From Planctomycetota bacterium (lineage in GTDB: Bacteria > Planctomycetota > Phycisphaerae > Phycisphaerales > UBA1924), in NCBI GenBank assembly GCA_013285505.1, contig CP053450.1, positions 2,216,796 through 2,280,795 on the forward strand: DNA of 64,000 bases, in the 5' to 3' direction. This document shows positions 20,006-29,664 of this stretch, in pieces. The notes under the pieces are model-generated. The model was not told the origin of the DNA, did not search any database, and saw only the letters and a program-made list of their open reading frames with translations. The position numbers were made by a program, and so were the translations under genes. Numbering within the stretch: position 1 is the stretch's first letter; each line of letters begins with the position of its first letter.

Positions 20006-21481
20006 ATGGCGACACCTCTTCGGCGTAGCGTGTGGGCCCTGGGATGGATCGGCACCGTGCTGCTGTGCCCGGCCAGTGTTGGTGCCCGTGGCCCGCTCGA
20101 CTTCCACGGCTCTCCGCCGTCCGAGATCGCGGTCACTATCAGCGCGGCAAAGCCGGCGAAAGTCTTCACCAACTGCGACATGGCCAACAGGCTGCTCGGC
20201 ACCGTCGCGGTGATCGGCCCGGTTGATCTGCGGCGGATGGCGGTCGCCTCCCGCCGCGCTGAGGAGACGGGCTGGCCCGAGGAAACGAATGTCCTCGGTC
20301 ACGCGCACGTGACCCGCGGGCGTGACGCGGCGTCGTACCGCCTCGGACTCACGCCGGACGGCCTGCTGCTGTTTGAAGATCTGCTGGCCCAGCGGACCTT
20401 CGCCATGGACGCGGCCGATTGCCAGAGCCTGCTCGACCCGCTCATGGGATACCTCGGCGACCTCGACGCCGACCCGGACGTCCCACACGCCGAGGTCGTG
20501 GCGCTGCCCCCACCCTACCGACGCTCACCGATCGTGCTCGATTCAGCGACGATCCGCGACCGACTCAACGGCGGCCGCAAGTCAAACCTCCCGGAAACCC
20601 AGCGCTACCTCCCCGACGAGCACCTCTTCGTCCGCCTCCCGGAGGGCTATTCGCCCAGAACACCCGCCGGGCTCATCGTCTGGATCGACGCCTCGAAGAG
20701 TGGCCGTCCGCCGGAGGTGTTCAATCTGGCCGCCGACAAGCTGGGGTGCATCATGGTCGGTGCCGCGGAGGCCGGCAACGGACGCCTCTCGACCGACCGC
20801 TACCAGCTCGGTCTGGACATGGTCTCGACCATCAGTCAGCGGTACCACATCGATCCGGAGCGCGTCTACGTCACGGGGATCTCGGGCGGCGGACGGATCA
20901 GCTCCGGGCTGGTCGCCTGCTTCCCCGACGTGTTCACCGGAGCGGTGCCCATCGTGGGGCTCAACGCCTACAAGCACGTGCCGCTGGGCGACGGCCGGTT
21001 CGTGGTCATGGGCTTCGGCCGGCCGAAGGCCTCGTCGTGGCGGTTGCTCCGCGAGCACCGCATCGCGCCGATGACCGGGCCGCTGGATTTCAACTACCGA
21101 GAGATGGTAAACGCGGTCCGGATCATGACCGGAGACGGCCTCGAGGTCCGGTTGTTCGAGTACGAAGACATGGCCCACACCCTGCCGACCGCGGAGCGGT
21201 TTGTCGAGGCGCTCACGTGGGTGGACGCAGAGCACGCCGAGTCCCGGGCGGACGCCACCGAGCACGCCGACAAGCTGCTCGACGGGTACCTCGCCCGGTT
21301 CGGCGATGCCGAGGTCACGACCGAACCCCAGCAGCGGCTGCTCGAGCGGGTCGTGGATACCGCACCCTGGTCGGCCCCGGCGTGGCGTGCGTGCGAGATC
21401 CTGGGCCTCACGCGACCGCCGGAAGCACCGGGAGCGCCGGAAACTCCCGCGATTACTGACGAAACTCCTGGAACACCGTGA
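20006..21481 (+). CDS. Exported alpha/beta-hydrolase (PHB-depolymerase/esterase-like)
   Basis: A 491-residue protein. The start at 20006 gives a basic N-region and hydrophobic signal segment ending near 'SVGARG'. Residues about 200-400 form an alpha/beta hydrolase: 'GLIVWIDASKSG', then the nucleophile elbow 'VTGISGGGRISS' with the Ser in GxSGG, and a late 'YEDMAHTLPT' with a plausible catalytic His. This layout is like the feruloyl-esterase/PHB-depolymerase group of planctomycetes. The tail is rich in Pro and Thr. Substrate unknown. The 3' end overlaps the photolyase gene on the other strand by 29 bp. Confidence 0.75.
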   Translation: MATPLRRSVWALGWIGTVLLCPASVGARGPLDFHGSPPSEIAVTISAAKPAKVFTNCDMANRLLGTVAVIGPVDLRRMAVASRRAEETGWPEETNVLGHAHVTRGRDAASYRLGLTPDGLLLFEDLLAQRTFAMDAADCQSLLDPLMGYLGDLDADPDVPHAEVVALPPPYRRSPIVLDSATIRDRLNGGRKSNLPETQRYLPDEHLFVRLPEGYSPRTPAGLIVWIDASKSGRPPEVFNLAADKLGCIMVGAAEAGNGRLSTDRYQLGLDMVSTISQRYHIDPERVYVTGISGGGRISSGLVACFPDVFTGAVPIVGLNAYKHVPLGDGRFVVMGFGRPKASSWRLLREHRIAPMTGPLDFNYREMVNAVRIMTGDGLEVRLFEYEDMAHTLPTAERFVEALTWVDAEHAESRADATEHADKLLDGYLARFGDAEVTTEPQQRLLERVVDTAPWSAPAWRACEILGLTRPPEAPGAPETPAITDETPGTP

Positions 21482-22880
21482 TGGCCCGCTGGCGGCTGGC
21501 CTTCACGTCGACGATCGAGTTGGCGTAGCCCGCGCCCGCCCGCGCCAGCGGCCGGGGATCGTGGATCTCGCGCGAATCAAGATCACCGAGTTCGGCAACA
21601 TGGTCACGGATGTAGTCGCCGTCGGGATCGACCTTCTTCGACTGGCTGATCGGGTTGAAGATCCGGAAGTAGGGTGCCGCGTCCGTGCCCGTGGACGCCG
21701 ACCACTGCCAGCCGCCGTTGTTGCTCGCCAGGTCGCCATCGACCAGGTGTTGCATGAAGAACCGCTCGCCGAGCCGCCAGTCCATGAGCAGGTTCTTGGT
21801 CAGGAACATCGCCACGATCATGCGGCAGCGGTTGTGCATCCACCCGGTGGAAACGAGCTGGCGCATCGCGGCATCGACGATCGGGACTCCGGTCTCGCCC
21901 GCGCACCACGCGGTGAATTGCTCCGGATCCTCCCGCCAGGCGAGGCCGTCGTATTCGGCGCGGAAGTTCCGGCCGCGGCTCAGCTTCGGGAATCCGATGA
22001 GCAGGTGCTTGTAGAACTCTCGCCAGAGCAGTTCGTTGACCCATGTGCCCGGACCGTCGCCGCCGCTCGCGGGGCCGAGCGCGTCGCGGCCGTCAGATTC
22101 CATCGCGGCCAGCAGGCACTCACGAGGCGAGATCACTCCCGAAGCGAGATACGGCGAGAGCGAACTCGTGCCGTCCAATCCCGGCGCATCGCGGTTGTCG
22201 TGGTAGTCCGCGATCCGTGTCCGGACAAACGTCTCAAGACGATCTCGCGCGTGGGATTCGCCCGCCGGCCAGAGCTCCGTCAGCTCAGGGCTCTCAAAGG
22301 AATCGAGCCCGGTCGGCACAGTGTCTGAGTCGCAGGGGGCCTCCGGCTGCCGCCGCGGCTTCGGCGCGAGTGTGCAGCCGCCGCTTTCGTCGAAGATCTT
22401 CCCAAACTTCTTGCGGAAGGGCGAGTAGACCGTGTACCACCCCTCCTGTCCGGTCAAGACGGTCCCCGGCTGGAGTATGCACACGTCATCGAACGCGCGG
22501 ACTGCCACCCCCGCTGCATCGAAAGAACGCTCAACCTCGTCGTCGCGCTGGCGCTCGTTGAACTCCAACTCACGGTTGTAGTAGAGCCGGTCGCAGCCCG
22601 CGTCTTTCGCAAGACCGAGCAACGCGGCGGGCACTTCATCGAACCGATCGACACGGAGAATGCGCAGCGGGATCCGAAGCTTGCCCAGCGCCTCCGACAG
22701 CGCAGCGACGTTCCGCAGCACGAAGTCCGCTTTCGCCCCGCCCCAGTCGTGTTCGCGCCATTGCCCGGGACACAGGACGAACACCGCCACGACACCCTTG
22801 TCGGCGTCGTGCGTCGCCTGCGAGAGGGCGGCGTTGTCTCCGATCCGCAGGTCGCTCCGGAACCACACCAACGCTCGCAT
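21453..22880 (-). CDS. phr: Deoxyribodipyrimidine photolyase (class I CPD type)
   Basis: Light-driven repair of cyclobutane pyrimidine dimers with FADH-. The 475-residue product starts at ATG 22880 behind GGAAGGGG, with 'LVWFRSDLRIGDN' of the antenna domain. The FAD domain shows 'TSSLSPYLASGVISPRE', 'WREFYKHLLIGFP', 'PIVDAAMRQLVSTGWMHNR' and 'WQWSASTGTDAAPYFRIFNP', which are hallmark segments of class I photolyases. The gene is divergent from the helicase gene by 80 bp and forms part of a DNA-repair group with the helicase and PdeM nuclease. Confidence 0.93.
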   Translation of the reverse strand: MRALVWFRSDLRIGDNAALSQATHDADKGVVAVFVLCPGQWREHDWGGAKADFVLRNVAALSEALGKLRIPLRILRVDRFDEVPAALLGLAKDAGCDRLYYNRELEFNERQRDDEVERSFDAAGVAVRAFDDVCILQPGTVLTGQEGWYTVYSPFRKKFGKIFDESGGCTLAPKPRRQPEAPCDSDTVPTGLDSFESPELTELWPAGESHARDRLETFVRTRIADYHDNRDAPGLDGTSSLSPYLASGVISPRECLLAAMESDGRDALGPASGGDGPGTWVNELLWREFYKHLLIGFPKLSRGRNFRAEYDGLAWREDPEQFTAWCAGETGVPIVDAAMRQLVSTGWMHNRCRMIVAMFLTKNLLMDWRLGERFFMQHLVDGDLASNNGGWQWSASTGTDAAPYFRIFNPISQSKKVDPDGDYIRDHVAELGDLDSREIHDPRPLARAGAGYANSIVDVKASRQRAITVFQEFRQ

Positions 22881-22960
22881 CCGTACCCCTTCCGCTCCCG
22901 CCGGAGCTGTACCGACCGACACCCAACCAGCCACCGTATGCTGCCGGGAGGAGTCTGCCA

Positions 22961-25456
22961 GTGAGCTTCGAGGTCGAAACCAGTCTGGATGCTGCCGAGC
23001 GGTTCTTTGCCGGCCAGGGCTGGACGCCCTTCCCGTTCCAACAACAGGCCTGGGACGCCTACCGCGACGGTCGGAGCGGCCTGATCTCCGTTCCGACCGG
23101 GGCGGGAAAGACCTATGCCGCGTTCGGGGGGCCTCTCAGGCAGTTGGCAGAGGAACCCTCCGCCCCCGCTGACCCCCCCAAACGCGGGAGCCGGCCCCGC
23201 TCGATCCGGGTGCTCTACGTCACGCCGCTGCGTGCGGTCTCCCGCGACATTGAGCTCGCGCTGCGGCTGCCAGTGCAGCAACTCGGGCTGAGCGTGGATG
23301 TGGAGAGCCGCACGGGGGACACCCCGAGTGCTGTCCGGACTCGCCAGCGCAAGAGCCTGCCCGAGATCCTCATCACCACACCCGAGTCGCTCTCACTGCT
23401 CCTGAGCTACGCCGACGCGCCGCTCCGCTTCCGCACACTCCAGAGCGTGATCGTCGACGAGTGGCACGAGTTGCTCGCGTCGAAGCGGGGGACGCAGGTG
23501 GAACTCGCCCTCGCAAGGCTCCGGGCGTGGTCGCCCGGGGTGCGCACCTGGGCACTGTCAGCGACGCTGGGCAATCTCGACGCCGCGGCCCGGGCCGCCG
23601 TCGGTGGTGATGCCGAACCCGTCATCATCGCCGAAAAGCTGGACCGCCCGGTGGAGATCGAGACGCTGCTCCCGAGCGAGCCGCGGCAGTTGCCGTGGGC
23701 GGGGCACATGGGCATCCGGATGCTGCCGCGGGTGCTCGAAGCGCTCGACCCGACCAAGACCACGCTCATCTTCGTGAACACGCGGGCCCAGGCCGAGCTG
23801 TGGCACGGGGCGATTCTCGCCACGCGCCCCGAGTGGGAGCCCATCACCGCGCTACACCACGGCTCGATCGACCGCGCCGAACGGGAACACGTCGAGGGCG
23901 GGCTCAAACGCGGCGATCTCAAGTTCGTCATCGCGACCAGTTCGCTGGACCTGGGCGTGGACTTTGCGCCGGTCGAGCGGGTCCTCCAGATCGGATCGCC
24001 CAAGGGGGTGGCCCGCCTGCTCCAGCGGGCGGGACGGTCGGGGCACCGGCCGGGCGAGACCTGCCGGATTGTCTGCGTACCCACCCACGCCATGGAACTG
24101 GTGGAGGTGGCCGCCGTGCGCGACGCCGTAGCGCAGGGGGTCATCGAGCCGCGACTCTCGCAGCACAAGCCGCTGGACGTGCTCGCCCAGCACATGGTGA
24201 CCTGCGCTCTCGGCGGTGGGTTCCTGCCCGAGGAGCTGTTCTCTGAGGTCCGGACCACCGCCGCCTTCGCCGGCCTGACGCGAGAGGAATTCGACTGGAC
24301 GCTCGAGCTTGTCTCCCGTGGCGGGGCCACCCTCGCGGCGTACCCCGAGTTCCACAAAGTCGCGCTCGACGAGTCGGGCAGGGCTGGTGTCGAGTCGAAG
24401 CGGACCGCCCAGCTGCACAGGCTCAACATCGGCACCATCACCGCCGAGGCCACGGTCGCGGTCCGCTTTGTCGGGGGGCGTTCGCTCGGTTCGATCGAGG
24501 AGTACTTCGTCGCGGGCCTGCGGAAGGGGCAGAAATTCATGTTCGCCGGGCGGGTGCTGGAGTTCGTCCGCCTGCACGACATGGTCGCCTATGTCCGGGC
24601 CGCGAAGGGCAAGACCAACTTCACACCACACTGGGCCGGGACGCGGCTGCCGATCTCCGAGTCGCTCGGGGCCGGTGTCCGGTCGATGCTTGAGTCGGCG
24701 AGCGGGTCGAGCCGGTCGCACGCCGACGGGCCGGAGCTCCGGGCCGCTTCGGAATTGATGCGCGCGCAGGCGGCGCTCTCGGCCGTTCCGGGTCGGCGGC
24801 AGACCCTCGTCGAGATGTTCGACTCGCGCGACGGCTCGCACCTGTTCGTGTTCCCCTTCGACGGCCGTCTGGTTCACGGAGGCATCGGCGCGTTGCTCGC
24901 GCTGCGGATGGGCCGGGCCCACGCCACGACGTTCACCGTCACGGCCAACGACTATGGCTTTGAGCTCCTCGCCGAGCGTGGGTACCCCTTCGGTGAGCTG
25001 TTCGATGCCTCGCTCTTCGATGCGACCGACCTCGCCGCGGAGGCCGAGCAGAGCGTCAACCTCTCCGAGCTGGCCAAGAGCCAGTTCCGCGAGGTGGCCC
25101 GGGTCTCGGGGCTCGTGTTCCAGACCTACCCGGGCACCCCCAAGTCGGCCCGCCAGGTCTCCGCCAGCAGTTCGCTGCTCTTCGAGGTGTTCGAGCAGTT
25201 CGACCCCGACAACCTTCTCCTGGGCCAGGCCCGGCGGGAAGTCCTCGAACGGCAGTTCGAGCAGACCCGGATGGCCCGGACGCTCGAGAGACTGCGACAA
25301 TCCGAGTTTGTGCGCACATCGCCGGACCGTCCCACGCCGCTCTCGTTCCCGCTCATGGCCGATCGGTTCGGCACCAAGCTCGCCCACGGGACGCTCGCCG
25401 AACGCATCGACCGGATGCAGGCCCTCTGGCAGCAGGAGGCCGCCCGCCATGCGTGA
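22961..25456 (+). CDS. Lhr-like, ligase-associated DEAD/DEAH-box DNA helicase
   Basis: An 831-residue superfamily 2 helicase. Motif I is 'VPTGAGKTYAAF', motif II 'VDEWHE' (DEWH), motif III 'SATLGN', then 'LIFVNTRAQAE', 'SSLDLGVDF' and motif VI 'QRAGRSGHRPGE'. A winged-helix and Lhr-specific C-terminal region follow. It matches the ligase-associated Lhr-like helicases, which normally sit beside an ATP-dependent ligase, an exonuclease and the PdeM phosphoesterase. Here the PdeM gene overlaps it by eight bases, but ligase and exonuclease genes are not adjacent. The start at 22961 is a GTG. Confidence 0.92.
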   Translation: MSFEVETSLDAAERFFAGQGWTPFPFQQQAWDAYRDGRSGLISVPTGAGKTYAAFGGPLRQLAEEPSAPADPPKRGSRPRSIRVLYVTPLRAVSRDIELALRLPVQQLGLSVDVESRTGDTPSAVRTRQRKSLPEILITTPESLSLLLSYADAPLRFRTLQSVIVDEWHELLASKRGTQVELALARLRAWSPGVRTWALSATLGNLDAAARAAVGGDAEPVIIAEKLDRPVEIETLLPSEPRQLPWAGHMGIRMLPRVLEALDPTKTTLIFVNTRAQAELWHGAILATRPEWEPITALHHGSIDRAEREHVEGGLKRGDLKFVIATSSLDLGVDFAPVERVLQIGSPKGVARLLQRAGRSGHRPGETCRIVCVPTHAMELVEVAAVRDAVAQGVIEPRLSQHKPLDVLAQHMVTCALGGGFLPEELFSEVRTTAAFAGLTREEFDWTLELVSRGGATLAAYPEFHKVALDESGRAGVESKRTAQLHRLNIGTITAEATVAVRFVGGRSLGSIEEYFVAGLRKGQKFMFAGRVLEFVRLHDMVAYVRAAKGKTNFTPHWAGTRLPISESLGAGVRSMLESASGSSRSHADGPELRAASELMRAQAALSAVPGRRQTLVEMFDSRDGSHLFVFPFDGRLVHGGIGALLALRMGRAHATTFTVTANDYGFELLAERGYPFGELFDASLFDATDLAAEAEQSVNLSELAKSQFREVARVSGLVFQTYPGTPKSARQVSASSSLLFEVFEQFDPDNLLLGQARREVLERQFEQTRMARTLERLRQSEFVRTSPDRPTPLSFPLMADRFGTKLAHGTLAERIDRMQALWQQEAARHA

Positions 25457-26124
25457 GACGCTCACGATCGAAGTCGTTGACGAATGTGTCGAACTGCTTC
25501 CCGAGCGCGCCGCGTGGTGGGGACGCCGACGCACGCTGCTGGTCTCCGATCTGCACCTCGGCAAGGAGCAGGCGTTCGCCACGCTGGGGATCGGTGTGCC
25601 GTCGAGCGTGCTCGACGAGACGCTGGCGAGGCTGGGCCGGTGCGTCGCCGATCTCGGCGCCGAGCGGGTGCTGGTGCTGGGAGATGTGCTGCACGCCAGG
25701 CACGGGCTGACGCCCGCGGTCGTCGACCGCGTCTCGGCTTGGCGCCGGGCACTCCGCGTCGAGATCGGCGTCGTGCCCGGAAACCACGACCGCGACCTCG
25801 CGACCGTCGCGGCGTCGTGGCACCTCACGACCCACGGCACCGAACTGACCGACGGCCCCTTCCGTTTCGTGCACGAGCCCGACGCGGGCGTGGAGGGACG
25901 GTTCACTTGGGCGGGACACCTCCACCCGGCGGTCGCGGCTGGCCGCGGGCAGCGATTCGGTCAGACTGCCCTGCTTCCGCATCGGTGCCCGGGTGGGGGT
26001 GCTCCCGGCCTTCAGCCGGTTCACCGGCCGGGCGGGGGTACCGGTGGGCCCGTCCGACCGGCTCTTCGCCATCGCCCCGGACCGCGTGTTCGCGGTGCCA
26101 TCGCCCGCGCCGGCGAGCCGGTAG
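25449..26124 (+). CDS. pdeM: Ligase-associated DNA-damage-response nuclease PdeM, frameshifted
   Basis: A calcineurin-like metallophosphoesterase with all metal motifs: 'SDLHLGKEQ', 'LGDVLHARHG', 'GNHDRD' and 'AGHLHPAV'. It starts at ATG 25449, eight bases inside the end of the helicase gene, so the two are translationally coupled. After 'AGHLHPAVAAGRG' the frame moves by one base in the G/C-rich stretch 25940-25955; the rest ('LPCFRIGARVGVLPAFSRFTG' and a proline-rich end) reads in the next frame to TAG at 26122. One base too many in the sequence explains it; repaired length is about 224 residues, normal for PdeM. Confidence 0.85.
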
Positions 26125-26133
26125 TCTCTCGGC

Positions 26134-27408
26134 ATGACTGAACCTCGTACCGCCTCGCGCCTCCGCCCGTTCGGCACCTCCATCTTCGCCGAGATGAGTC
26201 TCCTCGCGGCCCGGCACAAGTCGATCAACCTCTCGCAGGGCTTCCCCGACTTCGACGGCCCGGAGTTTCTCAAGGCCGCGGCCCAGCGGGCGATCAGCGC
26301 CGGTGAGAACCAGTACGCCCGCACCCAGGGCGTCCCCGCACTCAACGAAGCGATCGCCTCGTGGTGGAAGCGGGGGGGCGGCCGGGACCTCGACCCGCAC
26401 GACGAGATCACGGTCACATCCGGCTGCACCGAGGCCCTCGCCGCCTGCTGCCTGGGACTGCTCGAGCCGGGAGACGAGGTGGTCTGCTTCGAGCCGTTTT
26501 ATGACGCCTATCTCGCGGACATCGCGATGGCCGGTGCAACGGTGCGGGCGGTGACCCTCCGCCCGGATGCCAAAGGCGAGCGGTTCGGGTTTGACGAATC
26601 CGACCTCCGCGGCGCGTTCTCGGCCCGGACGCGCGCGGTGCTGCTCAACACGCCGCACAACCCGACGGGCAAGGTGTTCTCCGCAGCCGAACTCACCCGC
26701 ATCGCGAGCCTCGCCGCCGAGCACGACGCCATCGTGATCGCCGACGAGGTGTACGAACGGCTCGTCTTCGCCCCCGACCGGCCGCACGTCTCGATCGCCT
26801 CGCTGCCCGGCATGGCCGAGCGGACGGTCACGCTCTCCAGCCTCGGCAAGACGTTCAGCGCGACGGGTTGGAAGATCGGCTGGGCGATCGCCCCGCCGGA
26901 TCTGACGGCCGGAATCCGCGCCGCACACCAATTCCTGACCTACGCCAGCGCGACCCCGCTCCAGCACGCCGCGGCTCTTGCGCTCGCGAGCGATGAGGGC
27001 GAGGCGTACGTCGGGCAGCTCGTCCGCGACTACGCCGACCGCCGCCGCTACCTCGCCGACGCCCTCGCCGAGCTCGGCTTCGGCGTGCTCGATCCCGAGG
27101 GGACGTACTTCATCATGGCCGACCACACCGCGGTGAGCGCGCGCCTCGGCGCCGACCACACCGCGGTGAGCGCGCGCCTCGGCCTGCGCGACGAGTCGGG
27201 CGGCCCCGCCGACGACTTCGCCATGGCGCGTTGGCTCATCGAGCACGCGGGCGTGGCGACGATCCCGCCGAGCGTGTTCTACCACGACAAGGCCGAGGGA
27301 CGCAGGTACCTGCGATTCGCCTTCTGCAAGCGGGAGGAGACGCTCCGCCAGGCCGTCGAGCGCATGCAGGCCGCGATCGGCACCTCCGGGGTCACACGCC
27401 CGAGGTAG
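26134..27408 (+). CDS. PLP-dependent class I/II aminotransferase (kynurenine/methionine aminotransferase-like)
   Basis: A 424-residue fold-type I aminotransferase. Seen are '[13 protein letters not shown]' and '[16 protein letters not shown]' of the MetB/KAT group, 'TSGCTEAL', '[11 protein letters not shown]' (cofactor-binding Asn), '[12 protein letters not shown]' and the PLP lysine in '[16 protein letters not shown]'. Near residue 330 an 11-residue unit ([11 protein letters not shown]) is present twice in exact tandem; close homologues would be expected to have one copy, so the gene may carry a 33-bp duplication. The likely substrates are methionine, kynurenine or glutamine. The 3' end overlaps argG on the other strand by 17 bp. 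Confidence 0.87.
   Translation: MTEPRTASRLRPFGTSIFAEMSLLAARHKSINLSQGFPDFDGPEFLKAAAQRAISAGENQYARTQGVPALNEAIASWWKRGGGRDLDPHDEITVTSGCTEALAACCLGLLEPGDEVVCFEPFYDAYLADIAMAGATVRAVTLRPDAKGERFGFDESDLRGAFSARTRAVLLNTPHNPTGKVFSAAELTRIASLAAEHDAIVIADEVYERLVFAPDRPHVSIASLPGMAERTVTLSSLGKTFSATGWKIGWAIAPPDLTAGIRAAHQFLTYASATPLQHAAALALASDEGEAYVGQLVRDYADRRRYLADALAELGFGVLDPEGTYFIMADHTAVSARLGADHTAVSARLGLRDESGGPADDFAMARWLIEHAGVATIPPSVFYHDKAEGRRYLRFAFCKREETLRQAVERMQAAIGTSGVTRPR
27118..27183 (+). repeat. Perfect 33-bp tandem duplication inside the aminotransferase gene
   Basis: Bases 27118-27150 and 27151-27183 are identical. The unit is in frame and encodes 11 residues. It ends in a GCGCGCGCC-type run, which favours slippage or assembly duplication. 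Confidence 0.95.
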
Positions 27409-28624
27409 CCGTCGCTTCGCGTCCTGCGCCGAACTTGAGAGCCGCGATCCGCTCCGGCAGGCTGAGCAGCCGGATGAACCCCTCGGCGTGCTTCTGGTTG
27501 TACACCTCGTCGGCCGAGAAGGTCGCGTAGCTCTCTTCGTAGAGGCTAAAGGGGCTCGACCGCCCGACGAGCCACGCCCGACCCTTGTACAGCCGCACGG
27601 TCGAGGAGCCGGTCAGGCGCTCGCCGATCTTCGCGGCACAGGTGCTCAGGGCCTCGCGGAGTGGGGTGAACCAGCGGCCGTTGTAGACCAGTTCGGCGTA
27701 GGTCACCGACATCTGCTGCTTCCAGTGCAGGGTCTCTCGGTCGAGGACGCACTGCTCGATGCCCTTGATCGCTTCAACCAGCACGGTGCCGCCGGGTGTC
27801 TCGTAGAGCCCCCGCGACTTCATGCCGACGAGTCGGTTCTCGAGGATGTCCACACGCCCCACGCCGTGCTCGCCGGCGATGGTGTTGAGCCGAGAGACGA
27901 TCTCCTCGGGAGCCAGCCGCTCGCCGTTGACGCCGACGGGCACGCCCGCCTCGAACTCCACCGTGACGTCCTGGGCCGTGTCGGGCGCCTGCGACGGGTC
28001 GGCGGTCATCATCCAGACGTCGTCCGGCGGCGGGGCGGCCGGGTCCTCGAGCACGCCTCCCTCGTGGGAAATGTGCCAGAGATTGCGGTCGCGGGAGTAG
28101 ATCTTCTTGGCGCTGGAGGTCGTCGGGATGTTCCGCTCCTGCAGGTAGGCCAGCAGGTCTTCACGCGAACGGAGGTCCCACGTACGCCAAGGCGCGATGA
28201 TCTCAAGGTCGGGAGCGAGGGCGGAGAAAGTGCTCTCAAAGCGGACCTGGTCGTTGCCTTTGCCGGTACACCCGTGGGCGACCGCGTCGGCCCCGAATTC
28301 GCGGGCGACCTCCACCTGGGCCTTGGCGATCAGGGGGCGGGCGATCGAGGTGCCCAGCAGATAGTCGTGCTCGTACTGGATGCCCGCCAGCAGCGTCGGG
28401 AAGACGTAGTCCGCGACGAATTCGCGGGTCAGGTCGACCACGCGGCACGCCGACGCGCCGGACTTGATCGCCTTCTCCTCGACGCCCTCGAGTTCCTCGG
28501 CCCCCTGGCCGACGTCGCCGACGTAGGCGATGACCTCGCAGTCCATGTTCTCCTTGAGCCAGGGGATCACGGCCGAGGTGTCGAGCCCGCCGGAATACGC
28601 CAGAACGACCTTCTTCTTTGCCAT
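27392..28624 (-). CDS. argG: Argininosuccinate synthase
   Basis: Joins citrulline and aspartate with ATP in arginine synthesis; cytoplasmic tetramer in the family. The 410-residue product begins '[17 protein letters not shown]', the N-type PP-loop. It continues with 'YVGDVGQG', '[13 protein letters not shown]', '[15 protein letters not shown]', '[10 protein letters not shown]', 'LWHISHEGG' and '[16 protein letters not shown]', all canonical ArgG blocks. The start at 28624 follows GGAGAG. The same frame stays open for another 900 bases upstream, but that part lies opposite the thuA-like gene and is not coding. An A+T-rich repeat at 28683-28710 upstream may be its operator. Confidence 0.96.
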   Translation of the reverse strand: MAKKKVVLAYSGGLDTSAVIPWLKENMDCEVIAYVGDVGQGAEELEGVEEKAIKSGASACRVVDLTREFVADYVFPTLLAGIQYEHDYLLGTSIARPLIAKAQVEVAREFGADAVAHGCTGKGNDQVRFESTFSALAPDLEIIAPWRTWDLRSREDLLAYLQERNIPTTSSAKKIYSRDRNLWHISHEGGVLEDPAAPPPDDVWMMTADPSQAPDTAQDVTVEFEAGVPVGVNGERLAPEEIVSRLNTIAGEHGVGRVDILENRLVGMKSRGLYETPGGTVLVEAIKGIEQCVLDRETLHWKQQMSVTYAELVYNGRWFTPLREALSTCAAKIGERLTGSSTVRLYKGRAWLVGRSSPFSLYEESYATFSADEVYNQKHAEGFIRLLSLPERIAALKFGAGREATATSGV

Positions 28625-28682
28625 GAATCCGCTCTCCGAGCATGCACTGTGTGGGGGATGGGGTCTGGGGGGGATCGTAGGC

Positions 28683-28710
28683 AGATATGCAAAATATGTA
28701 TAGATATGCA
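28683..28710 (-). promoter_or_regulatory. Candidate operator/promoter island upstream of argG
   Basis: In a G+C-rich surrounding, this short A+T-rich stretch holds two direct copies of AGATATGCA (28683-28691 and 28702-28710; TGCATATCT on the argG strand), 19 bp apart or about two helical turns. A -10-like TATACAT lies between them. It sits 60-85 bp upstream of argG and 70 bp upstream of the divergent thuA-like start, and may bind an arginine-responsive or other regulator. Confidence 0.45.
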
Positions 28711-28779
28711 GCAGAGATTCTGCGCCGTCAGCCGCGATCCCGTATCCTGACCCCCGCACCACGCGATCGGAGAGACCGG

Positions 28780-29611
28780 ATGCTGAATCTCGCTGCTCTG
28801 GGGGCAATCGCCCTCGCTTTCGCCCCGATGCCGGGCCTCCCGGCGGCTCGAAGGGACTCCCGTGGCCCCCCGCACACAAGATGCGAGCCCCGCCGCGGCT
28901 GCGGAGCCGTTCTCGATCCTCGTCTTCTCCCGCACCGCGGGGTTCCGCCACGCGTCGATCCCCGACGGCGTCGCGGCCCTCACCGAGATCGCCGAGGAGC
29001 AGGGATTCTCGCTCGAGGCGACCGAGGACGCGGCCTTGTTTACCGACGAGTATCTTGACGCCTTCGCCGGGGTGGTCTTCCTGAACACGACCGGTGATGT
29101 CCTCGACGACGAGCAGCAGGCCGCGTTCGAGCGGTACATCGCCAAGGGGCGGGGCTACGTCGGTGTGCACTCCGCCTCGGACACCGAGTATGACTGGCCC
29201 TGGTACGGCCAGCTTGTCGGGGCCTACTTCAAGGGCCACCCCCGCATCCAGCCCGCCGACGTGGTGGTGGAGGACGCGGACCACCCTTCGACCGCCCACC
29301 TGCCCGAGCGGTGGAACCGCACCGACGAGTGGTACAACTTCCGCACGAGCCCGCGGCCCAACGTCCGAGTGCTGATGCACCTCGATACCTCGACCTACGA
29401 GGGCAGCACCATGCCCGACGATCACCCGACCGCGTGGTGTCACGAGTTCGGCGGTGGGAGGGCGTGGTACACCGGCGGCGGCCACACGTCGGAGAGCTTC
29501 GCCGACCCGGCGTTCCGCGACCACCTCCTCGGCGGCATCCTCTGGGCGACAGGACGCGCCGAGCCTGCGACGCCCACCAAGGATGAACGCGACGACGCGG
29601 TCGTTCGATAA
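28780..29611 (+). CDS. Exported ThuA-domain protein, frameshifted near the N-terminus
   Basis: The first frame starts at ATG 28780 behind GGAGAG and encodes a signal peptide ('[16 protein letters not shown]'). At the C6 run 28866-28871 the frame moves by one base, and the rest is a ThuA-like (PF06283, glutamine-amidotransferase-like) domain: '[18 protein letters not shown]', '[23 protein letters not shown]', '[30 protein letters not shown]' and '[16 protein letters not shown]'. Removing one C gives about 276 residues. A GTG at 28862 could start the second frame without a signal peptide, but planctomycete ThuA proteins are commonly exported, so the joined form is preferred. The exact activity of ThuA domains is not settled; a role in sugar metabolism is usual. 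Confidence 0.82.
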
Positions 29612-29625
29612 CCACCGCGTCGTCG
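29590..29625. terminator. Hairpin overlapping the thuA-like stop codon
   Basis: A 12-bp perfect stem (29590-29601 with 29614-29625) has a 12-base loop that contains the TAA stop of the thuA-like gene. The neighbouring gene on the right is convergent, so this is probably a shared terminator, although no T tract follows. Confidence 0.5.
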
Positions 29626-29664
29626 GAATCGAACAGGTTGTGATCCGGGAGGATCGCGGAGAGT

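Noticed and set aside
28625..29524. An open frame on the minus strand continuing argG upstream by 300 codons.
   Set aside because: It lies opposite the thuA-like gene and the intergenic region, has no similarity to anything and starts far before the canonical [13 protein letters not shown] start with its own ribosome site.
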